This document shows positions 6,451 through 13,149 of a stretch of 18,465 nt of DNA, piece after piece (positions within the stretch are counted from its first letter, which is position 1; every line of letters starts with the position of its first letter). Position numbers and translations under genes: made by a program. This DNA comes from Sedimentisphaerales bacterium (GTDB lineage Bacteria; Planctomycetota; Phycisphaerae; Sedimentisphaerales; SG8-4). Under the pieces are notes generated by a model. It searched no databases. It saw nothing but the letters and a program-made list of their open reading frames with translations, and was not told the DNA's origin. The stretch spans positions 1-18,465 of the forward strand of contig JAFGCA010000398.1 in the NCBI GenBank assembly GCA_016932895.1, given 5' to 3'.

Positions 6451-8262
6451 TCAATCAACGGTGTTAGGGCCGCTGCGTAGTTCCTCGATGGCCCGTTTGG
6501 CCGCCTCGGCGCCGCTTCCCTGCGGCTCCATCTCCAGGACCTGCTGATAACAGCCGATGGCTTCTGACTTCTTTCCCATTTTGACGTAGACGCGGGCCAT
6601 GGAGAACAGGGGGCCGCGCGCCTTGGGGCTGCCCAGTTGCCAGAGCCTGCAGATTTGGAGGGCTTTTTCATTCTGCCCGGCGGCGAAGGTCCGGCCGAAC
6701 AACGGGCCGATGCGGCGCGGTGTGAAGAGCTGGCTTTCGGGGGTGGTCTGGCGGATTTCGCCGATTTTCTGCTCGGCGCGGGCGAATTCGCCAGCCTCGA
6801 TCATTTCGAGCAGCGTATCTTCCCGACCGGCGATGGCTTTAGCCTTGGCGTAGCATCCTTGTGCCCGGTCGGTCCGGCCCATTTCCGTGTAGGCGTCGCC
6901 CAGGCTGTCATGCGTGTTGGCGGAATCGGGAAACAGCGCCGTATTGAGTTGGAGGATCCGGACCGCCTCGGGGAACCGGTTGATGTAGAGATTCTTGTAG
7001 CCGAACTTGTTGATCTCGCTCTCCAGGCCGGCGAATTCGTACTGGCCCGAGTGGTTTTCGACCAGGTTGCGGTAGCACGCCACCGCCGATGCCTCACCCT
7101 TTTCAGCAAGCGCCCGCGCCACCAGATCGACCGCCTTGGGCTTGGGCCAGCGCGGCGCCCCTCCCGTCAGGATACGGTACACGCCCGGGGCGATCTGCCA
7201 GTGATTGTACTGCTCGCTGTTGTCGAGGACGACGATCGTGTGCCCCGTGGCGCCGAAGCGGAACGCGTCGGTGCAGAACCCGTTGGTCGCGCCGCTGAAA
7301 CTCGTGTAGCGTAGGGGCTCGCCGCCTTCGCGCGTGCCGATGGCGAAATAGGTGAGGTTGTAGGCGTATTGCTCGCCAGGGTTCTGCTTCCAGTAGGGGG
7401 TCTTGATCTTCGCCCAGCTCTCTTTCGACAACAGACGCTCCGAGTCGATGGCCCGGTTCCATTGGAACAGGTCTCGCACGGTGGAATACATGCCGCCGGT
7501 GCCGGTGAGATTCGGGGCGAATCGATAGCCGGCCTGCAGAAAGCCGCCGGGGACTTTGGCGTAGCCGGCCGCCATCTTCTCCACCACCTCGCCGTGCTCG
7601 ATCAGCCCGGTGTCCCGCAGGTCCAGGGGCAGCAGAATCCGCGTGCGGAGATTCTCGGCGAAGGATTTCTGCGTGAGGCGCTCGATGATCTGCGCCAGGA
7701 GGATGTAGCCGGAATTGCTGTACTTGTACCGCGCGCCGGGCTCGAAGAGCAGGTTGCCGCTCATGTAGTCCCGGATCATGGCGTCGCGTTTGAGGTGCAC
7801 GTTGAGGGGGAATTGCAACTGTTTGCCGGCCTGAGGCTTGAATTCGTGGAGGAAGCAGGGAATCCCCGAGGTGTGCTGCAGCAGAGGGTCGAGCGTCACC
7901 TTCTCGCCCGTGTCTTTGCGGTAGTCCGGCAGGTGTTGCGTCAGCTTGTCATCCAGCGTGAGCTTGCCCTCTTCGGCGAGCTGGAACACCATGACCGCGG
8001 TGAACTGCTTGCTGACCGAGCCGATGTTGAACTTCGTATCGGGACCGTTGGGTACCTGCCATTCCCTGTTGGCGTAGCCGTACCCTTTCTCCAACAGCAC
8101 CTCGTCGCCGCGAGCGATCAGCACCGAGCCGTTGAACCGGCCCGTGTCGTACCACGCCTGCAAATACTTCTCCGCCAGCGCCACGCGATCCGCCGCCTGG
8201 GCCGCACCGCACAGCATCGTGGCACAAAACAATCCGACCAGCGAAACGCACGTTGTCTGCAT
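6451..8262 (-). CDS. Secreted beta-lactamase-fold serine hydrolase with C-terminal TPR repeats
   Basis: This 603-residue exported protein has a signal peptide ending near CGAAQAAD (cleavage about residue 24). The class C beta-lactamase / D-Ala-D-Ala peptidase fold follows: GSVSKQFTA gives the S-x-x-K pair Ser82/Lys85, and YSNSGY (181-186) gives the Y-x-N motif. The third motif, usually H-x-G or K-T-G, appears as SFSGATNGF, so its first residue is not basic. The C-terminal third carries tetratricopeptide-like helices, for example SANTHDSLGDAYTEMG and SMARVYVKMGKKSEAIGCYQ. Members cleave or transfer esters or peptides in the periplasm; the substrate is unknown. An ideal AGGAGGT ribosome site precedes the ATG. 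It stands alone between two minus-strand transcription units. Confidence 0.85.
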   Translation of the reverse strand: MQTTCVSLVGLFCATMLCGAAQAADRVALAEKYLQAWYDTGRFNGSVLIARGDEVLLEKGYGYANREWQVPNGPDTKFNIGSVSKQFTAVMVFQLAEEGKLTLDDKLTQHLPDYRKDTGEKVTLDPLLQHTSGIPCFLHEFKPQAGKQLQFPLNVHLKRDAMIRDYMSGNLLFEPGARYKYSNSGYILLAQIIERLTQKSFAENLRTRILLPLDLRDTGLIEHGEVVEKMAAGYAKVPGGFLQAGYRFAPNLTGTGGMYSTVRDLFQWNRAIDSERLLSKESWAKIKTPYWKQNPGEQYAYNLTYFAIGTREGGEPLRYTSFSGATNGFCTDAFRFGATGHTIVVLDNSEQYNHWQIAPGVYRILTGGAPRWPKPKAVDLVARALAEKGEASAVACYRNLVENHSGQYEFAGLESEINKFGYKNLYINRFPEAVRILQLNTALFPDSANTHDSLGDAYTEMGRTDRAQGCYAKAKAIAGREDTLLEMIEAGEFARAEQKIGEIRQTTPESQLFTPRRIGPLFGRTFAAGQNEKALQICRLWQLGSPKARGPLFSMARVYVKMGKKSEAIGCYQQVLEMEPQGSGAEAAKRAIEELRSGPNTVD

Positions 8263-8302
8263 CTTCCTGTCACCTCCTGTAACAACAAGGTGAAGCCGAA
8301 GA

Positions 8303-8324
8303 GCGCATTGGTACGCCCATGCGC
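8303..8324 (-). promoter_or_regulatory. Hairpin in the leader of the serine hydrolase gene
   Basis: GCGCATTGG (8303-8311) and CCCATGCGC (8316-8324) form a 9-bp stem with one mismatch and a TACG tetraloop. It lies about 40 bp upstream of the start codon at 8262, between the possible promoter at 8352-8379 and the ribosome site. The role is unknown. Confidence 0.4.
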
Positions 8325-8351
8325 CTCGTACCGCGTTTCACGGCTCCTGCG

Positions 8352-8379
8352 ATTGTAGATTGCTTCGCTTCGCTCGCAA
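8352..8379 (-). promoter_or_regulatory. Possible promoter at the edge of an inverted repeat, for the serine hydrolase
   Basis: On the minus strand TTGCGA (8374-8379), 16 bp, TACAAT (8352-8357). The -35 lies inside the left arm of the inverted repeat at 8357-8432 and the -10 abuts its end. The match is moderate, four and five of six consensus bases. The predicted leader is about 80 nt. Confidence 0.35.
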
Positions 8380-8432
8380 TGACATTGAGCTTCCGATATG
8401 CCATTGCGAGGAGCGTAGCGACGAAGCAATCT
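8357..8432. repeat. Dispersed-type inverted repeat (AGATTGCTTCG ... CGAAGCAATCT)
   Basis: The outer 11 bp pair perfectly: AGATTGCTTCG at 8357-8367 and CGAAGCAATCT at 8422-8432. The inner CTCGCAATG (8373-8381) and CATTGCGAG (8402-8410) also pair perfectly, with about 20 bp of loop. This CATTGCGAGGAGCGTAGCGACGAAGCAATC type is a well-known intergenic element in many bacterial genomes. It starts about 35 bp after the stop of the C1 peptidase gene and could act as a transcript-end stem-loop for it. Confidence 0.8.
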
Positions 8433-8468
8433 CCTCCCGCACAGTCGCGGAACTTGCGAAATGCAGTG

Positions 8469-9581
8469 CTACTCCACGTCCCATCCTGGCACAGCGTCCT
8501 TGTGCACCAGGTAGGCGAGAATCTTGAGCTTGGCGAAGTCGCCGCGATAGAAGAAGTAGCCCTTGTGCTTGCCTTCCCAGGCGTCGCGCCAGGAATCCTT
8601 GACCAGGAACCAGTCATGCCCGCCCGATTCGGTCATGCCGACGATGTGCATGAGGTGGTCGTCTTTCGTCATTTTCTCGCGGAAGCGATGTTCCCGCGCC
8701 TCCTGCGTGATCAGCGCGGGCGGGATGTCGTCGTCCGGTATGAAGGCGATGTCACGTTGTCCTACGCGGCCCGGCTCGCTGATGTCGCCGTCGATGGCGA
8801 CCGAATACCCGGCTCGCAGCGCGCCCTTGAGGCCCTCATAGAACGCGTCCAGCGGAACGTTGTAGTAGCATTTGTTCTTGCGCCAGTTGTCCGGCACGCG
8901 CAGATCGGTGAACGTATGGAACGGTGCATACTCGAACGACGTGACCAGCAGATAGTCCTGCCAGGGCAGCGCCATGAATTCTTTCTGAAAGGATTTCGGC
9001 GTGTAGGAGCGCCCCTTGTATTCGAAGCTCTCGGGCGGCTTGCCGAGGTGCTTGTCCAGTATCGACTTGACCTGTGTCACGACCTCCGCCTCATCCCATA
9101 TCTCGTCTTTCTTGACGCGGTCGCGGTACTCTCTCAATTCACGATACATCGCGTTGTGATTGTACCCCTCCTCGCCCGGCGGCCGGCCGGGGTAGCTTTC
9201 CTCGGGCACGATGCCGTACTTCTGAATCGCATCCAATACCGTGGGGAACAAATCGCCCGGAGAGAACCGCGACTCGCCCCTGGTCTGCACGAAGTACCTG
9301 GCCTTCTCGACCCAGCCATAATACACGGGATACATCACCGCCATCTTGACCCTGGGCAGGCCCAGCCGCGCCATCTCCGTCTCGAGGAACGATACGGTTG
9401 AGAAGCTCCAACACACGGAAGTCCGCCCCTGGTCCACCGGCGGAAAATGAAACACCGAACCAAACGCCGAAACCGCCCCCGGCGCGACTACCTCCCCCCC
9501 AGCCTCATCCCCCCCCGCGCCAAACAAACAACTGCTAACCACCAACCCCAGCACAAAAACCGTCACGAGCTGTCTATGCAT
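8469..9581 (-). CDS. Lipoprotein of the papain-like C1 peptidase family (bleomycin-hydrolase/PepC-like)
   Basis: This 370-residue protein starts with a lipoprotein signal: MHRQ, a hydrophobic core, and the lipobox VVSSC with Cys18 lipidated. The papain-like catalytic region follows: PPVDQGRTSVCWSFST (48-62) carries the oxyanion Gln51 and nucleophile Cys57, and DDHLMHIVGM (307-316) carries His309. The Asn position of the usual KNSW motif is Asp329 (VKDSW). It is most like the bleomycin hydrolase / aminopeptidase C branch and probably cleaves peptides while anchored in the envelope. The start at 9581 is chosen because it gives the lipoprotein signal and has GGAGAAAGGG upstream; an in-frame ATG at 9716 would read back over the toxin remnant. 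The first 35 codons hold G8, G7 and G5 runs. Confidence 0.8.
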   Translation of the reverse strand: MHRQLVTVFVLGLVVSSCLFGAGGDEAGGEVVAPGAVSAFGSVFHFPPVDQGRTSVCWSFSTVSFLETEMARLGLPRVKMAVMYPVYYGWVEKARYFVQTRGESRFSPGDLFPTVLDAIQKYGIVPEESYPGRPPGEEGYNHNAMYRELREYRDRVKKDEIWDEAEVVTQVKSILDKHLGKPPESFEYKGRSYTPKSFQKEFMALPWQDYLLVTSFEYAPFHTFTDLRVPDNWRKNKCYYNVPLDAFYEGLKGALRAGYSVAIDGDISEPGRVGQRDIAFIPDDDIPPALITQEAREHRFREKMTKDDHLMHIVGMTESGGHDWFLVKDSWRDAWEGKHKGYFFYRGDFAKLKILAYLVHKDAVPGWDVE

Positions 9582-9633
9582 CACAAAAGCCCTTTCTCCA
9601 TATGCAGGACCCGAAGCCGGACCGAATTCGAGA

Positions 9634-9729
9634 CTACCCGAAAGAACGCCAGCTTCTGTCTTCCAGCGCTCCCTTGATCCATGCGGGATTGCGACGCGTG
9701 GGCAGTGCCGCGACATCCCGTACTCTCAT
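9634..9729 (-). pseudogene. Remnant of the toxin gene of a type II toxin-antitoxin pair
   Basis: A 31-codon frame starts with ATG overlapping the antitoxin stop codon by ATGA, the usual coupling for such pairs. After MRVR it passes directly into ALPTRRNPAWIKGALEDR, which resembles the C-terminal end of RelE/ParE-type toxins (the HxRR-P-W...L..R pattern). The roughly 60-70 residues that would form the core of a normal toxin are missing. An internal deletion that joined the start to the C-terminus would explain this. No other toxin-like frame fits between the antitoxin and the peptidase gene. The toxin identity is inference from position and the weak C-terminal match. Confidence 0.45.
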
Positions 9730-9932
9730 GATTTGCGGCTCGCCCTCAGCTTCGCCAGAGAGATGAATTCGGCCTGGCCGTCTTCGATCTTCCTTTTTCG
9801 CTCTTCGAGGACATCCCGATGCCACTGGGGAGACTCAATTTCGGATTCCTCGTCCAGCAGCGAATCCCAGAGAGCCTCGATGGCCGCCAGTCGTTCCGTG
9901 CGGCTCATTTTCTTGATATCTGAGGTATTCAT
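9726..9932 (-). CDS. Antitoxin of the addiction-module component family (TIGR02574-like)
   Basis: This 68-residue acidic helical protein has IKKMSRTERLAAIEALWDSL (6-25), then the SPQWHRDVLEER element and a charged tail. The pattern is that of the unstable RelB-like antitoxins usually paired with a RelE/ParE toxin. In intact loci the antitoxin gene comes first and the toxin overlaps its stop, exactly as seen here, except that the toxin frame is only 31 codons (9634-9729). It would bind and neutralise a cognate toxin and repress its own promoter; here it may serve another locus or have no partner. The ribosome site is weak (GGGAA). A good promoter lies at 10035-10063. Confidence 0.75.
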   Translation of the reverse strand: MNTSDIKKMSRTERLAAIEALWDSLLDEESEIESPQWHRDVLEERKRKIEDGQAEFISLAKLRASRKS

Positions 9933-9964
9933 CGTGATTCGTTCCCACTAATAATGAGCAGGAT

Positions 9965-9981
9965 GGCCAATTTGTTTGGCC
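9965..9981. promoter_or_regulatory. Perfect GGCCAA/TTGGCC palindrome upstream of the antitoxin
   Basis: GGCCAA (9965-9970), a 5-base spacer, and TTGGCC (9976-9981) lie in the antitoxin leader, 30-50 bp from its start. Antitoxins of this type usually bind palindromes near their own start, so an operator is a reasonable guess; an RNA hairpin is the alternative. Confidence 0.4.
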
Positions 9982-9993
9982 CTGGAGCTACTC

Positions 9994-10008
9994 TTCCGTC
10001 TCACGGAA
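9994..10008. promoter_or_regulatory. Second small hairpin in the antitoxin leader
   Basis: TTCCGT (9994-9999) and ACGGAA (10003-10008) pair perfectly around a 3-base loop. It lies between the promoter at 10035-10063 and the palindrome at 9965-9981. It may be a leader structure or a weak transcript end; no T tract is visible on either strand. Confidence 0.3.
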
Positions 10009-10034
10009 CTCAGGAGCCCCAAAGTCCATGCTAC

Positions 10035-10063
10035 ATTATATGGACGAGCCAGCGAAAGGGCAA
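10035..10063 (-). promoter_or_regulatory. Sigma70-type promoter for the antitoxin
   Basis: On the minus strand TTGCCC (10058-10063), a 17-bp spacer and a perfect TATAAT (10035-10040). It lies between the stop of nfnB (10106) and the antitoxin start (9932), predicting a leader of about 95 nt. Transcription could continue into the C1 peptidase gene, since no terminator is obvious between them. Confidence 0.6.
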
Positions 10064-10105
10064 ATGCTGTGTTCGCGACGTGCGAAACGTGGATGTGTTT
10101 TTGGT

Positions 10106-11596
10106 CTATTTGCCGTCGTGTTTCTTTTCGGCGAGGTATTGGTTTATGGCGGCGGCGGCGGTTCGGCCCTGGCCCATGGCGAGGATGACGGTGGCGGCTC
10201 CGAGGACGATGTCGCCGCCGGCGTAGACGCCTTCCAGGGAGGTCTTTCCGTTCTCGTCGGTGACGATGTTGCCCCACTTGTTGAATTCCAGTCCCGGCGT
10301 GGTCTGGCGGATCAGCGGATTGGCCTGGTTGCCGATGGCGATGATGACGGTATCGACCTCGATCCGGAACTCGGAATCCGCGATGGGGACGGGCCTTCGG
10401 CGTCCGGAATCGTCGGGCTCGCCCAGCTCGTACCGCAGGCACTCGATGGCGACGACGTTGTCGTTCTCGTCGCCGATGATGCGCTTGGGGCTCTGGAGCA
10501 GGTGGAACTCGATGCTCTCTTCCTGGGCGTGGTGCACTTCCTCGACGCGGGCGGGCATTTCCTTCTCGGTGCGCCGGTAGATGAGATAAACCTTCTCGGC
10601 GCCGAGCCGCAGCGCGGTGCGGGCGGCGTCCATCGCGACGTTGCCCCCTCCGACGACGGCGACCTTCTTCGAGGCCGCGATGGGCGTGTCGGCCCCTCTG
10701 CCGAACTCGTACGCGCGCATGAGGTTGGCACGGGTGAGGTATTCATTGGCGCTGTAAACGCCGACGAGCGACTCGCCCTCGATGCCCATGAAGCTGGGCA
10801 GGCCCGCGCCGACGCCGATATAGACCGCGTCGAATCCGTCCTCTCTCATCAACTGCTCGACGGTGCGGGTGCGTCCCACGATGAAGTTGGTGACGATCTC
10901 GACGCCCATCTTCCGCAGGGTCTCGATCTCTTCCTGAACGATGGCCTTGGGGAGCCGGAACTCGGGGATGCCGTAGACCATGACGCCGCCGGGCTTGTGG
11001 AAGGCCTCAAAGACGGTGACATCGTGGCCGGCCCTGCGGGTGTCGGCGGCCGCGACGATCCCGCCGGGGCCCGAGCCGATGATGGCGACTTTCATGCCCG
11101 TAGCGGGAGCCACCTCCGGCACGGCGTCGCTGTCTTTTGCCCGGTCGGCCACGAAGCGCTCCAGCCGGCCGATCGAGACCGCCTTCGAGACGTCCTTGAA
11201 CTTGAGCCCGACGGTACATTTCTCCTGGCACTGCACTTCCTGGGGACAGACGCGCCCGCAGACCGCCGGCAGCAGGGAGTTCTCCTTGATGATTTGCAGG
11301 GCGTCTCCGTACTGGCCCTCGGCAATCGCGGCGACGAAGTCCCGGATGCGAATTTGCACGGGGCAGCCTGCGACGCAGGGGGCGGTCTTGCACTGCAGGC
11401 AGCGCATCGCTTCCAGACGGGCCTCGGCTTCAGTGTACCCGAGGGCTACTTCGTTGATGTTGCTGCGCCGGGCGGTGGGGTCCTGTTGGGGCATCTCCTG
11501 CGGCGGGATCGCAAAGCGGTCCTTCGCGCGCAGCGTGCCCGCATCGTTCTTGGTCGTTACTTCTTGCAGTAGTTCTTGTCTTTCTTCTTCTGTCAC
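10106..11596 (-). CDS. nfnB: NADPH-binding large subunit of NADH-dependent reduced ferredoxin:NADP+ oxidoreductase (GltA/SudA-like)
   Basis: This 496-residue cytosolic flavoprotein is related to the small subunit of glutamate synthase. An N-terminal iron-sulfur domain has CLQCKTAPCVAGCP (Cys66, 69, 74, 78) and CGRVCPQEVQCQEKC (Cys113, 117, 123, 127), enough for two 4Fe-4S clusters. AIIGSGPGG (171-179) binds FAD and VAVVGGGNVAMDAAR binds NADP(H). The C-terminal YAGGDIVLGAATVILAMGQG is the usual flavin-binding end. With the adjacent NfnA it would couple NADH and ferredoxin oxidation to NADP+ reduction by flavin-based electron bifurcation, or run in reverse. The start is GTG at 11596, supported by GAGGAAG eight bases upstream. 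A lone GltA-like role is excluded mainly by the paired NfnA gene. Confidence 0.9.
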   Translation of the reverse strand: MTEEERQELLQEVTTKNDAGTLRAKDRFAIPPQEMPQQDPTARRSNINEVALGYTEAEARLEAMRCLQCKTAPCVAGCPVQIRIRDFVAAIAEGQYGDALQIIKENSLLPAVCGRVCPQEVQCQEKCTVGLKFKDVSKAVSIGRLERFVADRAKDSDAVPEVAPATGMKVAIIGSGPGGIVAAADTRRAGHDVTVFEAFHKPGGVMVYGIPEFRLPKAIVQEEIETLRKMGVEIVTNFIVGRTRTVEQLMREDGFDAVYIGVGAGLPSFMGIEGESLVGVYSANEYLTRANLMRAYEFGRGADTPIAASKKVAVVGGGNVAMDAARTALRLGAEKVYLIYRRTEKEMPARVEEVHHAQEESIEFHLLQSPKRIIGDENDNVVAIECLRYELGEPDDSGRRRPVPIADSEFRIEVDTVIIAIGNQANPLIRQTTPGLEFNKWGNIVTDENGKTSLEGVYAGGDIVLGAATVILAMGQGRTAAAAINQYLAEKKHDGK

Positions 11597-11660
11597 AGCG
11601 GAAACTTCCTCGCGGCTGTCACCGGCGATTATGTCAGGGAAAAGAGCGGCAGGGCTGCCG

Positions 11661-12515
11661 TCACTCGTCCAGGCCGATCCGGCACCGATGTTGTCTGTAT
11701 TTCTCGTACGCTTGCTTTTCCTGGTTTTTGTAGGCGCCCATGCGTTTCATCATCAAGTCGAAGTTGACCTTGTGCCCGTCGAACTCGGGCCCGTCGACGC
11801 AGACGAACTTGGGCTTGCCGTCCACCTCGACGCGGCAGCCTCCGCACATGCCGGTCCCGTCGACCATGATCGTGTTGAGGGAGACCTGGGTCGGGACGCC
11901 GAATTCGCGGGTCACGTCGCAGCAGAACTTCATCATGATGGTCGGGCCGATGGCGAAGGCCTGATCGGGCTTGTGGCTGCGCTGGCAGACCTCTTTGAGG
12001 GGCTCGGTGACGAGGGCCTTGCGGCCGTAGGAGCCGTCGTCGGTGCAGACGATGATCTCGTCGCTGACGTCGGTAAACTGCTCTTCCAGAATGAGGTGGT
12101 CCTTGTCCCTGGCCCCCAGGATACTGATAACGGTGTTTCCCGCCCGTTTGAGGGCCGCGGCGATGGGCAGCAGGGGGGCGTTACCGATGCCGCCGCCGAT
12201 GCAGACGACGGTTCCGAAATTCTCGATATGCGTCGGGGTCCCGAGCGGTCCGGCGACGTTGGCGATTTCGTCGCCGGCGCGTAGGTCGGCCAATTGGGCC
12301 GTCGTCTTTCCGACGCGCTGCCAGATCAGCTCGATCGTGCCTTTCTCCGGATCGGCGCCGGCGATGGTCAGCGGGATGCGCTCGGAATGCTCGGTATCAA
12401 TACTGAGAATGATGAATTGCCCGGGCCGGCGGGCTCGCGCGATCAGCGGCGCCTCGACCTGGGCCCAGAAAACCTGCTCACCGATTTGTTTCTTGTCTGC
12501 GATCTTGTGGGCCAT
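11661..12515 (-). CDS. nfnA: FAD/NAD-binding small subunit of NADH-dependent ferredoxin:NADP+ oxidoreductase (PyrK/SudB-like)
   Basis: This 284-residue flavoprotein belongs to the ferredoxin-NADP reductase superfamily. The FAD-binding barrel shows RIPLTI (46-51). The nucleotide-binding part begins at CIGGGIGNAPLLPIA (105-119). The 2Fe-2S ligands are in VDGTGMCGGCRV (Cys224, Cys227) and FVCVDGPEF (Cys239). It would take electrons from NADH and pass them to NfnB and ferredoxin. It precedes nfnB by 64 bp in the same direction, the standard arrangement of nfnAB/sudBA. Homologous proteins serve as PyrK for dihydroorotate dehydrogenase, but no pyrD is present, so the Nfn role is favoured. The ribosome site is weak (AAAGAAG). 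Confidence 0.9.
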   Translation of the reverse strand: MAHKIADKKQIGEQVFWAQVEAPLIARARRPGQFIILSIDTEHSERIPLTIAGADPEKGTIELIWQRVGKTTAQLADLRAGDEIANVAGPLGTPTHIENFGTVVCIGGGIGNAPLLPIAAALKRAGNTVISILGARDKDHLILEEQFTDVSDEIIVCTDDGSYGRKALVTEPLKEVCQRSHKPDQAFAIGPTIMMKFCCDVTREFGVPTQVSLNTIMVDGTGMCGGCRVEVDGKPKFVCVDGPEFDGHKVNFDLMMKRMGAYKNQEKQAYEKYRQHRCRIGLDE

Positions 12516-12632
12516 AGAGATTCTTCTTTGCCGTTACCGAAATTCTTGCTGTCGGTCTCGAACGGGCGGTGCCTCGCAGATCGCGCCCGAGGCCGAACGG
12601 GTCCTCGCGACGGACAGCGGTCGCATCCGCTT

Positions 12633-12959
12633 TCAGAGCAGCGCGTCGATGGCTTTCGTCAGGTCCTTCTTGCTGGTCAGGCCGACCCATTTCTTCTGCA
12701 CCTGCCCGTCTTTGAAGAGGATCGTGGTCGGGATGGCGTTGATGCCGAACTCGACGGCGCTGTCCCGCGCCTCGTCGGTGTTGAGCTTGCAGATCTTGGC
12801 CTTGTCCTGGTAGTCGTTGGCGATTTCCTTGATGAGCGGCGCGAGCATCTTGCAGGGCCCGCACCAGGGGGCCCAGAAATCCACGAGAACCGGCATGTCG
12901 GAGTTGTGCACGGTTTCGTCAAACGTGGCATCCGTCAGGTCGATCACGTTTCCTGCCAT
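12633..12959 (-). CDS. trxA: Thioredoxin
   Basis: This 108-residue protein has the classical length for TrxA. WAPWCGPCK (29-37) carries the redox pair Cys33/Cys36, and INAIPTTILF holds the cis-proline (Pro77). It reduces disulfides in cytosolic proteins, taking electrons from a thioredoxin reductase that is not in the window. The start at 12959 is supported by GGAAAGGA upstream and by the family start; an in-frame ATG at 13163 would add 68 unrelated residues. It is followed after 117 bp by nfnA and nfnB, so all three redox genes may share a transcript. Confidence 0.93.
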   Translation of the reverse strand: MAGNVIDLTDATFDETVHNSDMPVLVDFWAPWCGPCKMLAPLIKEIANDYQDKAKICKLNTDEARDSAVEFGINAIPTTILFKDGQVQKKWVGLTSKKDLTKAIDALL

Positions 12960-13020
12960 GACTCTATCCTTTCCATGTTCTCCATGGTGTCGCCCTTGGC
13001 TGTCGGGCGGCCGAGGTCTT

Positions 13021-13048
13021 ATAATAACTGTGCCGGGCGTGCTGTAAG
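13021..13048 (-). promoter_or_regulatory. Putative promoter for trxA (and possibly nfnAB)
   Basis: On the minus strand CTTACA (13043-13048), 16 bp, TATTAT (13021-13026), with an overlapping alternative -10 TATAAG. It lies about 60 bp upstream of the trxA start and downstream of the scpA stop. Confidence 0.45.
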
Positions 13049-13149
13049 CCGGCGGAGAGTATCGCCGTACAGGCCCATGCACTCTTGCGTACCTGGTAAG
13101 GCGGTTCAAAGTCTCCCATCCGGCCCGGCAGGTAGTGTAGCGGAACCAT

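Noticed and set aside
10071..10087. Possible terminator of nfnB (TTCGC/GCGAA stem)
   Set aside because: The stem is only 5 bp and no T tract follows on the minus strand.
10028..11572. Long plus-strand frame of 514 codons opposite nfnB
   Set aside because: It is an antisense shadow of a well-supported iron-sulfur flavoprotein gene; its translation is low-complexity and family-less.
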